DNA of 64,000 bases from Mastigias papua (GCA_964019165.1 OZ025271.1:6717570-6781569), one strand, 5' to 3'; positions 35,011 to 46,833 are shown, counted from the stretch's first letter. The notes: generated from the letters alone by a model not told the origin. Numbers and translations: made by a program.

Positions 35011-35911
35011 TGATAGAATAAGTTGCTTTTATTTTCCCAATAAAAGTAACTTTAATACAATGCTTGTTAGGGGTATCTTGCTCCTCTCTGACCAGTCAAA
35101 ATTTTTAGATGAAATCTGTCCTTGAATGAAATGCAATAGTGTTGCTTCTCTAATATGAATCCAATGAAAAAGTAATTTCTTTCTTTTAGAAAAATACACG
35201 GATGAAGATATACGTGAGTATAATTAAGCAATTATATTGGGATATGCGTCATCACAAATCTTGGTCATCATTGACATCAACTTATCATAGTTAATCTGCT
35301 ACAGTTTTAAAAACAGCCATAGTTGTTTCCTAAAATGCAATAAAATGAATATAACTTTTTGGGAAAGATTAGAACCATGTACTCTAAAAATTATAGCGTC
35401 AGTATTTAGTTATATCACCGTCAGTTGAGGAAACAATTAATCCATAGAGCTGTAGTTCAGGTTTCTTATATTTTAGAAATGTTTCCATAGCTTCACACGA
35501 ATACTATCAGCTTTACTACTCTATACATGTTTCTTTCAATTGAGATAGGTATGTTATGCAGCACTTGCAAACATGCTTTGTATAATTACTATCTTTCCTT
35601 TGTATATTATTCAAAAGTATTGAAACTCTAGTTTAAAAGTGCGGCCTAGTTTTATTATACAGATAGCAAGTCAACTTGTATATGTACTTTGATCAGAAAA
35701 TGTCCTTAGCACGTCAGCATATAAGCGAAGCCAAACAGGAATATCTGCTAGCATGTTGGTGAAATAATCTGTTGATAGTATTTGCAATATTATTTGATAA
35801 ATCAAGAAGGGAAAACCATGCTAAAGTCTCGAGTAGGTAGTCAAACTGACCAGATATGAAAACTTGACTACGCAAAATTCACAGCTCCTATGAAGACACA
35901 ATGAAACTTGT
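35011..35911. other. Non-coding stretch
   Basis: AT-rich; no gene, tandem repeat or element end recognised. Confidence 0.4.
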
Positions 35912-36612
35912 CTTTTAGTGTGGAGATATGGAATTACAGAAGAATAATCACTTACCCAGATAACTGTCTCCACTATGTCCCTAGAGTCCTGTTTATGCTT
36001 TCTTGTACACAAACTATAAAGGGGTAAAGTAGCAGTCGTCCTCTTTATTCTTAACTGTACAAAAAAACGAACCATTTGGTAGTAATTTGTGAGCACCAGC
36101 TGTATCATAGTTGTGGAATGCGTCCTTTCTCCACAGAAATGATTTCTTTCCATACCTTGCAGATGTTCACTAACCTGTCATATAATCACTGCGGGCATAT
36201 TTCGGCATATGTGCCTGCCATCTTCATCCAGTTGTATAATTTAAAACTTACACATTGGCAAAAGCATTCAGTGATGCAGTTACATTTAGGTGGTGAGCAC
36301 ATATCCCGAAAGATGCCTGCAGTGATTATTCGACAGGTTGGCGCTGATGGTAAACATCTGGATGGTATCAAAAGAGTTCTTGCCTATGGAGAAAGGATAC
36401 ATTCCACCAATCGGATATAGCTGACGCTTACAAATCACTAAGAAATGATTCGTTACTTTGTACAGTTAGCAATAGGGAGGACGACTGCTACTTTACCCCT
36501 TTATAGTTTGTGTACAAGATAGCGTAAACAGGACTCTAATGACATGGCGGAGGCAGCTATCTGGATAAGTGATTATTCTTCCGTAATTCCCTGTCTCCAC
36601 ACTAAAAGCGGG
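35912..36612. mobile_element. About 700-bp foldback (long inverted repeat) element
   Basis: Bases 35912-36070 and 36445-36612 are inverted copies (shared cttttagtgtggaga, agaataatcactta, actataaaggggtaaagtag). The pairing continues inward with more divergence: cctgtcatataatcactgc near 36173 against gcagtgattattcgacagg near 36320. Only about 80 bp at the centre are unpaired. A third, partial arm lies at 38033-38100. A 114-codon frame inside (36076-36420) is not recognisable. A foldback transposon, or an inverted duplication of a host exon, are both possible. Confidence 0.7.
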
Positions 36613-37009
36613 AGATTTTATTGCACGTTTTTATATAAATGGTAGGTGCTCTCACATCGTATATAAAGTTTGTAGGAATTTCACTTCCAATGCTTTAAAT
36701 ATTAGCGGAAAAGTGTTTGAGGCTCTGCTTTGGAAAAGGTCCACAGAAGTATCCTGCAAATATTATTGCAGATTCTTACTTGAGAGAATGAGACTGAGAG
36801 AGAATGCAGAATTCAACTTTGCTGAAATGCGTCATTTGCCTCGACTTAATATATTTTTTAAATCTTTGAAGACCTCCTTGAAACTTTCGTACACAGCATG
36901 TCATATAATGGTCACTTACGCATATTGTATGAACTCCTGCCACTGCTTTGTTTATAAGCTGGCTTGTTGCTATGTGATCTCTGAGGTTGGACTTACTTAG
37001 GTAACAGTT

Positions 37010-37215
37010 TTCGGGCCTCCTATCAATTGTTTTAACCCAAACGTGCTGTAAACCTCTTTTACTTTAGATGCACTATTGTCATACACATCATTATTATTCA
37101 TTAGATGACAGCTTGTGTCACCAATCCATATGATTTTGGAGTCTTCTTGGTCCAAACATGAGAAAGACTATTCAAGACAGGAGAAAGTTTCTACGGAGTC
37201 ACCGGTTGGTCTATA
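37010..37215 (-). pseudogene. LINE endonuclease fragment
   Basis: The minus strand reads SFSCLDQEDSKIIWIGDTSCHLM followed by NSASKVKEVYSTFGLKQLI. This is the central endonuclease block of CR1/jockey-type LINEs (compare FLDKEG...GDTNCDFE of the element at 2866). It carries an in-frame stop and nothing else of the element is visible nearby. Confidence 0.65.
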
Positions 37216-37302
37216 CCATGCCACTAGCAATATTGTAGTACAATAGTACAAACAAGCTCTAAGCTACTAGTAGGCAGATCCTCTTTCCTATAGTGTGATT
37301 AA

Positions 37303-37929
37303 AGCCTGGTTCACACTACAGACGATTATTGTAATCGCTTTGAGACTCCAAAGCGATGATCGAAATGGATTATCAGCGAGAAATAAGCCATCGCCATTCC
37401 CACTGAAGTGAATAGTTACATCGTATAGGTTTAACGACTGCGAGTAGCTGTGTTTTCGAAATAAAAGATAATTTGCATTTACTTATTACTTACTATAAAC
37501 CCAGAAGGGAGAGAGCACGAAAGGGAAGGTGCTAGGCGGGTAGTTTAAGAAACAGATCGATTTATTATCATTTTCAAACGGTTGTGAACGATATGTAACC
37601 ATTGATATACTTCTACTCCTCTTCTTCTATATAAATTCATTTACGCACGGTTTATTTCAGAAAAACTGTTGCAAAATAGTATTATAGGACAGAATCTACA
37701 GGATTCTTGCAGGAACACCACAGAAAAATTCCATTTAACAATTGCCGGAAGAGCGGTTGACTGTGAAGTGGTGATTATCGAAAGCGATTATATCAAACAG
37801 ATTTGCTATAATAGCTTTGATAATGGCTTTCAAATTGGGTATTCATGTACGGTTCACGCCAAGTGATTAAATTTTTTGTTTTGTAAACTTCAAAGTGATT
37901 ATGATAATTGCCCCAGTGTGAACCAGACT
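37303..37929. mobile_element. Non-autonomous DNA transposon with TAA duplication
   Basis: Terminal inverted repeats AGCCTGGTTCACACT at the left and AGTGTGAACCAGACT at the right, flanked on both sides by TAA (37300-37302, 37930-37932), within TTAA. The internal sequence has further inverted copies of a gattattgtaatcgctttg-type unit and no transposase. A 3-bp TAA duplication fits PIF/Harbinger; a TTAA reading would fit piggyBac-like elements. Confidence 0.7.
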
Positions 37930-38032
37930 TAAGTGAGTCTATTACATATACTGCTACACCACCTCATTGCCTATAATTGAACCCGTGTTTATAACTTAAT
38001 GCCTTTGCTATCTGGCAGTTCGTGACCAGTTC

Positions 38033-38100
38033 AAGATAGCATAAACACAACTCTAGTGACATGGTGGAGGCAGTTTTATGGGTGAGTGAGTGATTCGAAA
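38033..38100. repeat. Partial arm of the 35912 foldback element
   Basis: Shares agatagc.taaaca..actcta.tgacatgg.ggaggcag with 36517-36555. Orientation matches the right arm. No second arm nearby. Confidence 0.6.
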
Positions 38101-40143
38101 AAGTGTGACTCGAAACTGAACCGGAACCCATTTCTTCAAAAAATATTTTGGAAGAAGAACTGGAAGTAACTGATATCCTCCTTAGTTTTTCATGAAGTAC
38201 ATATTAGGTTATAATAAAACAGAACACAAGTTGTAGCATAAATGAGATGCTTAAAAATATGACAGAGCCAGCTCAATGATAGAATTTGACTATATTATTA
38301 CTGTTTAACAAGGTATGCAGACATTAACCTTGGAGAGGTTTTTGAGGAACAATTGGATTGACCGAATACTTGAGTATCATATGTATTACACAGTTTTAGA
38401 GTCCAGAGAGCTGCTTTACTTTCTTTTTGACTGTGTGAAAGATATAGCAGATAGGATATCCCTTTGGTCTGAAGTGCATTAGGAATAAGAATGCACGTCT
38501 GAGGAAAGTATGATCTTGGGAAGAATGTTTAGTAACATTTACGAGAATTCAGCGAGTTAATGACACCGAAATGACTGCTGGTCTGTTAGGAATTTCGGTG
38601 AACTTAGCCAGCAATATATTAATTACATAGATATTATTATGAGATAAGGAGGTGCAATTTCTCAGATGATTGTCATCAGTTAAATGCAATGTACAGGCAT
38701 AGTGCAAAATTCGTGAGGGAAAGACACGAGAAACCAACCAGTTTTTTCTGGTGTCAGAGATGCATTACTGATCCTGTTGCATTTCATTGTGAGCCTGAAA
38801 TCTAACAGTTGCTCAGAAAAAACTTTATAGTACTTACTATAACACCAATACTTACAAATTGCTGATTGAGTGCGCACCTAATAGCGACATCGACTATCTA
38901 TCTAAGTTGTGGTCTGGCAATATTCTGATCAGCCCTTTGTAAATAAATATGGCTTCTTTGATCATCTAAATCCTGGTGGTATCAATATGGCAGACAAGGC
39001 TTTCAGAATGCAATATATGCTCACATTTAAGTGTTTTAAGATTACCACCAGTTCTAAAAGGTGGTCATAAGAGCATCAACAGTGGCACGAAGAGTCTCAA
39101 ATATAAAATTTAAAAACGTCAAATGTCTGAAAACATTTGGAATTCTATCAAAACTATTAAAAAGCACTGATATAGTCATATGGATAGTATTGTAATTGTT
39201 TTTGGTCCCTTGGTAAATTCAGGTAATGACCTTGTTGCTGATCGAGTACACTGATCATCTTATTCAAAATTTTCAGGCCACATGTATTGTCTCACATTTT
39301 CCTAGGTAACAATCTTAACTGTGCAATATGGGAAGGAAGTAATCACGAGCAGAAAAGAATTTTAAAAACGTCATTTTCAGTAATATTTGTTTTCTAACTT
39401 TATTAGCAGTATTCTAAACTTTTACAAATGACTGTATCTCCTACTTCTTACATTAAGTACAATATGAAGGATGATGTAAGATAAAGTCTCTCGTTCCTTT
39501 TCTCTCTTGTTTTGCATGCACTTCATTAAACCAATACCTAAAGTTTTGTTTGCAAAAGAATTCCTGGTCTTACAAAAAGAGTGCAACATGAGACAAGAAT
39601 GTTACCAGAGTTAGAAGTAGATAAACTTCACAATCAATGTTATTATTATGCTGTGGTGTTTGTAAAATGCATCTTTTATATTCAGTGTTAGCTTCTGCAT
39701 CTTTCCATGTCAAAAATTGCATATCTTATCAATTTCATTGTTTCGAGTAATTGTTTCATGTCTGTGGTTAAGTGAATCTGTGATCTTGAATAATTATAAT
39801 CTTAGTCAAATGTTGATGAGCTCATATTGGGATGGCAAGGATGCCGTCCTGTGACATCTTTGTTAAATGTGATGAAGCTCTGTGATAACTGACCTCTGCT
39901 TGATCAATACATGTTAAGTATTGTGTCAGTGGCAAGTAAAATATGGAATCAGCGATTTTGAGATTGTGCATATTCCATATTGTTCTCTGAGTGGTCTCAT
40001 AATAGTTGCTATTATATCATCTGTAACTTCACTTTTATCCAACAGTGAGTATAAGTCTTCTTAAACAAGAGGAACTCCCTTCATGGATGCAATAACACAG
40101 AGGAACTGGTTTTTCTAGTTGCTGTTTGTCCTGCCAGATTCAT
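38101..40143. other. Non-coding stretch
   Basis: About 2 kb with no recognisable gene or repeat; only short unrelated open frames. Confidence 0.4.
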
Positions 40144-40464
40144 CTACACAATTAGGTCATGAGATTGGAATTTTTCAATTTTCAAATACCAGTAACTGGT
40201 ACTTTGCTGAAGACAAAAGCAAATACCCATGTAAGGCAAAATTGAGTAATTCTGTCTACAACTTTGCATTGAATGCAATCTGCACAATAAAGATGATGAC
40301 ACCAGAAATCCCATCTGTGAATTCAGAGTAAACACAACCAAATCACACGTGCTAGTATTGTTTGCTGGCATTGCTCCTTGGACCTGAAAATAACATCTGT
40401 GACTTTTGCTTAATGTGTGTTGTTTGGTAGTATCTGTTTTAATTAGACTGAAATGAGGGAACAA
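40144..40464 (-). pseudogene. YqaJ-type nuclease gene fragment, downstream part
   Basis: The minus strand reads HTLSKSHRCYFQVQGAM, then NNTSTCDLVVFTL. This is the region just after the catalytic core in YqaJ-like (viral recombinase/exonuclease, PD-(D/E)XK) domains, where Y-FQVQ-QM and CDF-V are typical. It is the continuation of the relic at 43694-45360, from which it is separated by gypsy element 3. Its first 68 bp are duplicated on the far side. Confidence 0.6.
40354..40421. repeat. 68-bp direct repeat, left copy
   Basis: Identical to 43693-43760 at 66 of 68 positions. Both copies encode the same piece of the YqaJ-like protein and flank gypsy element 3. Confidence 0.9.
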
Positions 40465-40469
40465 TAGGA

Positions 40470-40725
40470 GAGCAATGGAAGCTATTGGGTTGGTTTAATA
40501 GACTATGTGGATGATGAAAATGAAGATGTTAAAGTAAAATTCATGCACCCTCATTTCCCCTCGAGATCATACTGCTGGCCTAGGAGAGAGGATACTTGCT
40601 TTGTGCCAATGGTAAATGTACTTTGCAGAATTGAGCCTCCATCAACCAGGACTGGGCATCAATACAACTTAGAAAGCAAGGATATTAAAGTCATAGAGGA
40701 TAAATTGCAAAAGAAGAATATAGTG
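40470..40725 (+). pseudogene. Fragment with a VKFMHPHFPSRSYCWPRRED motif
   Basis: Open plus-strand piece reading DYVDDENEDVKVKFMHPHFPSRSYCWPRREDTCFVPMVNVLCRIEPPSTRTGHQYNL, with a stop just before it. I recognise this as a recurrent C-terminal SH3/chromo-like module in invertebrate proteins of mobile-element type. The rest of the protein is absent. Confidence 0.4.
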
Positions 40726-40749
40726 GATAGCCTGGTTTTGCAGCTTTAA

Positions 40750-41383
40750 TTAAGGTAACAGACCACCTTCATGGAAACTGTCAAGGAAATTTATTTCTAT
40801 TAGCTAACTCTTGCTTCCATTTTCAATGTCAGTGTAACTTTTCACAAATTTTTATCCACATATTTCAGAATCCTGTATCTCTGTCACCTGGTGATTCTCA
40901 AAGTTCATACTCCATACTAACTGAGTTAGGTATGTGATTAACAGGCATGCCAAAAATCATCAAGATCAAGTGTGACCCACATTAAAATTTTTCTACTTAC
41001 TTTCAGGTACTTTCAAACTTCCGGTTTTTGAAAAGATTTTTGTATCGAGTTTCCAAAGCCACTTAGCTCATGATGTGTTGAGGTTATGGACTTTTAGTTG
41101 TTATTTTTGAATTCAGGTGGTCTCGAATTGGTAATATATAGAATGTCAATGAATATGAATGGATGGTTCTGGAATTATTAAGAAAATTATGATCATCAAC
41201 ATTTATGTGCAATTCAAAATGGCCACCAATGAGTATTTTAGGCCATAATAAGAGCAAAATTGAAAGTTCAGTAATTCATGAATGGATAAAGATATTGAGC
41301 TGAAATTTCAATATAGTACTAGCATCAGTGTTGCGTGCAATTAGACCAAAAATTAGCAAAATCCCAGGAGTTGGGTGTCAATT
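40750..41383. other. Non-coding stretch
   Basis: No gene or repeat recognised. Confidence 0.4.
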
Positions 41384-42623
41384 TCACTTTTTATCTGGTG
41401 AATTGACATGGAATGACCCAACATGATTCAAAAATACAATTTCCTTCTCACCAAATCTGCACTTCTCTCTATTCAACTTAAGTCCTGTGCTAGATATTCT
41501 TTTGAGAACTTGCTCTAATCGATTATCGTGCTCTAATTTAGAATTTACCCAAACAATAATATCATGTTGTAAGTTTGCTGTTCCTTGAATACCAGCAATC
41601 AAATTCGCAATTTCCACCTGAAAAATCTCACTGGCAGAATGAATACCAAATGGAAGTCTTGAAACGATACCTTTTGAATGGTGTTGCAAATGTGAGTAAC
41701 CTGGAGCTCTCTTCATCAAATTTTATGTGCCAGCACCCTTGAGAAGCATCAAGTTGTGAAAAATACCATGCTCTAGACACCTGAGACAAAATATCTTCAG
41801 TTGCGGGAAGTTGGAAGTGCTCTCTTTTTACAGCTTTATTCAGAGGTCGGGGATCCAAACAAATTCAGAGCTTCCCATTACTTTTCTCGACAATTACAAG
41901 ACTATTAACCCAATCAGTAGGCTCTCGAATTGGCACAATAATATCTTTTTGAACCATTTTGTCCAATTCTTCTGTAATTTTGTCTTTTAGTGTGATTGAA
42001 ATTTTTCTCGGTGGCATAACAACCGGTTTAACATCATCATTCAAGGTAATATGGTAGTTTCTAGGTAACACACCTAATTCACCAAAGCAATCATCAAACT
42101 TATTAAGTAAATCTTGATAAGGATTGTGGATATTATCAACCACCATTACTCTTTTGATGAGGTTTAACTTTTCACTGGTTTGCAGATCAATTATTGGTAT
42201 TGAAATGGTATCAGCTACAACAAACATCACTGGAACTGTATGATTATCTTTGTACTTGACATTGGCAATAAATGTTCCTTTCACTGGTATATCAGACCCG
42301 TTATACGCAGATAACTTGATTGTAGACAAATGGATTTTAGGTCTTGGACATAGAAGGGAAAAAATATTTTCTGGTAAAACATTACATTGTGCACCTGTGT
42401 CAATTTTGAAGTTTATGATGTTTTGATTAATGCATAAATTCACTGACCAGTCTGAAGATGTGACATCGTGTTGGAAAGTCAGTATGTTACGTTCCTGTTC
42501 CATGTCACTGGTGTTAGCGTTCTCAACATTGGAAGAATTGATTACAACAATGTAAAATTTTGAATCATGATCACATTCATTGGACAAAGTATCATCGTGA
42601 GCAATATGATGGTTATCGGGCAA
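41384..42623 (-). pseudogene. Gypsy element 3: protease and reverse transcriptase
   Basis: Protease FKIDTGAQCNVLP (DTG intact, near 42400), linker ending in KFDDCFGELGVL, and RT start WVNSLVIVEKSNGKL. A frameshift near 41862 leads into MDPRPLNKAVKREHF and a second near 41700 into LPFGIHSASEIFQ. The catalytic box has decayed to LQHDIIVW where YVDDIIVW is expected, so the RT is dead. It then reads LNREKCRFG and breaks off. Confidence 0.8.
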
Positions 42624-42639
42624 AACTTTACGAAATGGT

Positions 42640-43375
42640 TATCTGTCTTGGATTTATGGCATTTGCAACCATAGGCTGGGCATTCTCCGAGCTTATGTAA
42701 TTTTCAGCAGAATTTACAATTGTTAATCATGGCAGATTTATTGTATCCAGATCGAGATTTAGGCATTTGAGACTTCACTGTTTTGGTGTTCTTGTTTATG
42801 TGATGGACGGATACCTGCAAGTTCATTTCAGATGACAGTTGTTTTATGTGCTTTTGTTTTCCTCGGCAGCTTGTCTTAACTTCATGGCTTTTTGCAAATC
42901 CAAATCAGGTTCGCGAAGCATCCTGTCTCGTAGCCTGCCATCAAGCATACCGCAAATGATCAAGTCCCGAATTAAGGAATCTTTATGTCCCCCACATTCA
43001 CAGTCTTCGCTTAGTTGACGTAATTCAATGACAAAATCGGGAAATTGTTGCCTCAGATTGCCGGTGAATGAAAAATTTGTGTCATTGCATAGTTATATTC
43101 TTCTGTGGGCTGCAAAAATCATCAAATTTCTGCATTATACGATCGGTTTTCATACGATCTTCATCTGAATCAAATTGAAAAGTGTTGAATATTTCACATC
43201 CTCTGCTGACAATACATCTAAGTAGTATAGATGATTTTGTTTTTTCTGATTTTGCATCGGACTCCATTGCAGCTAAAACAATTCAAACTGCTGTTTCCAC
43301 TTCTTCCAAGCATGAAGTAAATGTCCAGCGTCAAAATTCATACTAACTGGAGGAGGCAACTTATCCATAACAGCG
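42640..43375 (-). pseudogene. Gypsy element 3: gag
   Basis: The minus strand starts near 43370 with MDKLPPPVSMNFDAGHLLHAWKKW. It continues through several stops and frameshifts to FVIELRQLSEDCECGGHKDSLIRDLIICGM and LREPDLDLQKAMKL (about 42890-43045), with a degraded CCHC knuckle near 42680 (CKFC replaced by a stop). Confidence 0.7.
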
Positions 43376-43432
43376 ACACGGTGGAAAACAAGAACAATAA
43401 ATGTCGAACTAAGTATTTACTTCTGGTACCAT

Positions 43433-43693
43433 GTTGTAATTAGATGAAAACGAGAGAAAACAACATGACTAACTAAGAGACAGGATGATGAGAAGTGCAA
43501 GAGAAGAGAGAGCTTAAGTATTTACGAGTTTAAAGAGATGAAAGAATCACACCTAAGAATTATTTACAGGAGGGAAATCTTTTGTAAGAGAGAGTGAAAG
43601 TTCAGAGTGATTGAAAGGATTGAAAACAATAGGAGTGAGAAGCTGAGAACATTAGAAGTAAAAAAATTACAACAATACATTACAACTACAACA
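43433..43693 (-). repeat. Gypsy element 3: 5' LTR
   Basis: 261 bp, TGTTGTAATTAG at one end and CAACTACAACA at the other (TG...CA). No partner LTR is left in the window. Confidence 0.65.
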
Positions 43694-43760
43694 GTATCGT
43701 TTGCTGTCATTGCTCCTTGGACCTGAAAATAACATCTGTGACTTTTGCTTAATGTGTGTT
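43693..43760. repeat. 68-bp direct repeat, right copy
   Basis: See 40354-40421. The LTR of gypsy element 3 ends directly at this copy. Confidence 0.9.
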
Positions 43761-45360
43761 AGTCATCTGATTCCTGTATCCCACCAACAGTTTCGTCTAA
43801 GAAAGCCTCATATGAGTGCTGGTCTTTACTTTTAAATAGACACTTGTACTCAACAACAACTTATTTGCATCATTTACATGTCTGCATGTCATCTCTACTG
43901 ACTGGTAGAAATTGTCTTTGTGTGTTTATAGCAAGACCATATGGTATAATGTTGCATTTTTTTGTGTATTTTCGTCTTCTTTTTGTATCCTTTTCTTGCT
44001 TCATTTTCAAAAATTGTTCCATGTTGAATTTGAGCAGGTAATTTTGAGTACATATCTAGGTTGTCTCCATTTAAATTGTCTCTTGCATCACAGCTTTCAC
44101 TTTGTGCAGGGTGTGTTTAAATTCTATTTTGCTTTTTATAAGCATCATATAATTTAGTTGATGTAACCATACCCTTTCTACATATTTTCCATATCTTGCA
44201 TGAGCTTTCAGGCTGTGTAAGTTTCTCAATGCTATCTAATTCATCTTCAGAAACTGAAAGTTCTTTACGAAACGTTTCTTGGTATGTAAATACTGACTGG
44301 AAGTACTGATAAACTTTTTAAACAAAATTAGCATTGCTTCATTGGCTTTTGAAGCTTCACCTAGAAAAGTTTTTAAAATTTCACATTAATCTTCACTATT
44401 TTCTGAGTCACTGAGAATAAAACCTGCTGAACCACAGCCAACCTGGTTTGGTGTTTCTTTACTTTGCTTTAACTGATCTAAAGTATGGTCAATGTGGTCT
44501 GCTGAAATTCATGGGTCAAACTCTATTTTATCTTTTATCCTTTACTTTTTCTTTGGCATACAAGGTTCCTTTCCTTGCATTCTTTTGCACCCTCGATCCT
44601 TAATCAATGATTTTTCAGGAGTGTGGAAGGTTTGTTTATACAAACCTCTTTAATAGGAGAAGGGTCAATAGCCCTGCCAAATTTCTTGCTCCAATAGCAA
44701 AGATTCTCTGTTGGGCCCGTAACTTGTTGTAAATAGTAGTGGAGGGAGTAGAGAAGCTGCAATGTGTTTGCAAGCCCTATCTTGCCCCCAAGCAATGACT
44801 GTATGCAGAAAAAACATCCAGCTGTTGTCTTCCTTGTTGAATTTGTTTGCCCATGCTCTTTTCGTTCCCTCTCTTCATCAATGACAAGCCAGAGCTTATA
44901 ACACTGTTGGCTACCTTTGGTTTTTAACTTCATTGTGGGGCAAACATTAGCAACAAAAACAAAGTCTCCGGATATCTCCTTCATTTAAAATCTTCCACAT
45001 AACCCTCTTCAAGTACCCATACTCTTCACAGGTTATGTCAGAGACAACCGTTTGACGGTCATAGTCCATGTATTTAAGTATCAGAAAGTTAAATATTTCT
45101 TCAATACCGAAAAGTAGAACTGTTCCCATATTGTTGACCAACTCTTATTGAGGAATTAAAAAAGGGCCAGGCAATTTAATACCTTTATAATCATTAATCG
45201 ATCTGATAAATCTAGATGATCATCATGAAAATCCACGTTACAGGGTAATCCCGTGGTTAAAGGTGCTTTTGCAAGTTTGATTAAATCGCTTTTCTTAGAG
45301 TTGCAAACAGTGATGCCAGTAAACGTCATAACTAGGTCGTATTTTTCATGGAGGCACAAT
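43694..45360 (-). pseudogene. SWIM zinc finger plus YqaJ-like nuclease gene, decayed
   Basis: Read on the minus strand from 45360: an N-terminal part with IFNFLILKYMDYDRQTVVSD (near 45065), NVCPTMKLKTKG (near 44930), and a SWIM-like segment followed by LLYSLHYYLQQVTGPTENLCYW and IDPSPIKEVCINKPS (44640-44780). The usual SWIM cysteines/histidines are mostly replaced. After a stop-ridden stretch (43870-44600) comes VVEYKCLFKSKDQ (near 43824-43860), matching the catalytic E-x-K of YqaJ-like PD-(D/E)XK nucleases, then HTLSKSHRCYFQVQGAM. The SWIM-YqaJ pairing is common in invertebrate and fish genomes, probably of mobile-element or viral origin. Dead by many stops. Confidence 0.6.
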
Positions 45361-45734
45361 TTTCTGTTAGAAATTGTAGGTCACTAAAAAAGTTGACCTT
45401 GCTTTCTACATGTTACTTCTTCAGCCAATAAGAATGCTTAATTCCCTGCAAACACATCGCACTGTGGGGGGGGGGGCTCAAGTACTGGTGGATTAGACAA
45501 GACCAGTGTAGAGCAAAGTCTGCATGCCACTATTTGAGTTATGCACCTCTCTGCAACTAGGCAGTGCACAATTATTTGTTTAGCATTGGTAGACTCAACA
45601 GTGATTAGAAGTGGAAACCAACAAGAAAAAGTAAGAAACAAGAACAGAGAGAAAAAGAAATAGAACAAGGAGGAAGAAAGTATAACAATAACAGGAAAAA
45701 GAGACTATATCCAACAAATAAGGTCTGTCAGCAT

Positions 45735-46049
45735 CTATGTTATTAACTCACAAGACTTACCAAGGACACCTAAAGCTCTCATCGACACAGCAAATTTTAC
45801 ATTGGCAAGTGATGGTGACAATGAAGCAACAAGGGACCTGTATTTGGTAAGACTACACCCACTTTTTGCTCTAAGGTTACTGTCAATGCCAACTGTAAGT
45901 TCAACGAGATATAGGGATTTTCTGTGTTTATTATGCAATGCAAGATCAGTTCTATATGCATCTCCACTAATCAAACCAGGTGATGGAAAAGAAGTCAAGT
46001 CTGCATATGTGGAACAGTCCATAAGTATGAGAGACTCTTTGCAGGACAT
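45735..46049 (-). pseudogene. Fragment of a mobile-element-type protein (ELTVG-like domain), copy 2
   Basis: Reads SGDAYRTDLALHNKHRKSLYLVELTVGIDSNL...KYRSLVASLSPSLANVKFAVSMRALGVLGKSC. It shares the pattern of copy 1 at 23833 and preserves ELTVG..SN better. No upstream partner domain is recognised. Confidence 0.45.
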
Positions 46050-46149
46050 ATGAGGCTTTAGTTGTTCAGCAATGCAGCTTTAGGAAATACTTTAGAACAA
46101 ATATCGCAACTAAGAACAGAGACATTTCTTTGTCTAGAGGTTTATAATA

Positions 46150-46424
46150 TAGGTATTAATAGAAGCGAATGAAAGACTTAAGCACCCAATCAATCGTCCT
46201 TAGGGGACCATGTTAGCAGAACAGGTCGCAATGCTACAATGGAGCACGTTAAGATCACTGAAAATGCTTTTGACCTCCTTATTTATGAAAGCCTTCTCAT
46301 TCAAAAGGATAGACCTAACCTTAACTCCCAGCTGTCTTCCATTCCCTTAGTCCTTTTCTTTTTGTTTGTTTCCTCTACCCTTCTAGTGTTCTTTCCTCTT
46401 GCTTCTAGGTGTTGTCTTTATTAA
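46150..46424 (+). pseudogene. Penelope-type GIY-YIG C-terminal fragment
   Basis: The plus strand reads GRNATMEHVKITENAFDLLIYESLLIQKDRPNLNSQLSSIPLVLF. This is the last part of the GIY-YIG region of a Penelope-like element, where hhE-hhI-k--P-LN is typical. It is from a different lineage than the copy at 9215. Nothing else of the element is nearby. Confidence 0.65.
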
Positions 46425-46561
46425 TTAACTTTATGTATTACCGTCATGATTATCCCTGATTTCTTTAGCATATGTATGTGCCCTTATCCATGTCTTAGTT
46501 CACAGCATTTCTGCCAATTGATCCTTTCTTGAATTTATATCTACTTGACCTTATTCATGTA

Positions 46562-46833
46562 CAATAGTCGCCAAAAATCCTTGAAACACCTACGGGAAAA
46601 GTAAAAGACCACATTCCTCTGGACTTCCTTAATTTTACACTTTACAGGGAACCCCCCCCCCAGAAACAATGTTGGCTGACGGAGGAGAGACTTGACACTA
46701 TTGCACATGTGAAATTTTTCTGCTATTGTATATACTCCTTTCAAAACCAACATTGTTTAAGGGGAGGAGGGGCATGACAGATGAGTGGAGAGTAAAAGAT
46801 TGCAAAGTGTCCCAGGACTTTTCATGACTATTG
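46562..46833. mobile_element. Tc1/mariner-type MITE, copy 1
   Basis: 272 bp with inverted ends CAATAGTCGCCAAAAATCC and (complement) GGACTTTTCATGACTATTG, and an internal inverted repeat around ttggctgacgg. TA precedes the left end; the right TA has decayed. A second copy is at 57384-57659. Confidence 0.8.

Larger units (their letters stand above)
41384..43693 (-). mobile_element. Gypsy element 3, truncated
   Basis: Minus-strand remnant: 5' LTR at 43433-43693, a TGGTACCAGAAG primer-binding-like site just inside it, gag (about 42640-43375), protease and RT (41384-42623). It stops abruptly in the RT thumb at about 41384; RNase H, integrase and the 3' LTR are absent. It lies between two copies of a 68-bp piece of a YqaJ-like gene. 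Confidence 0.8.
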
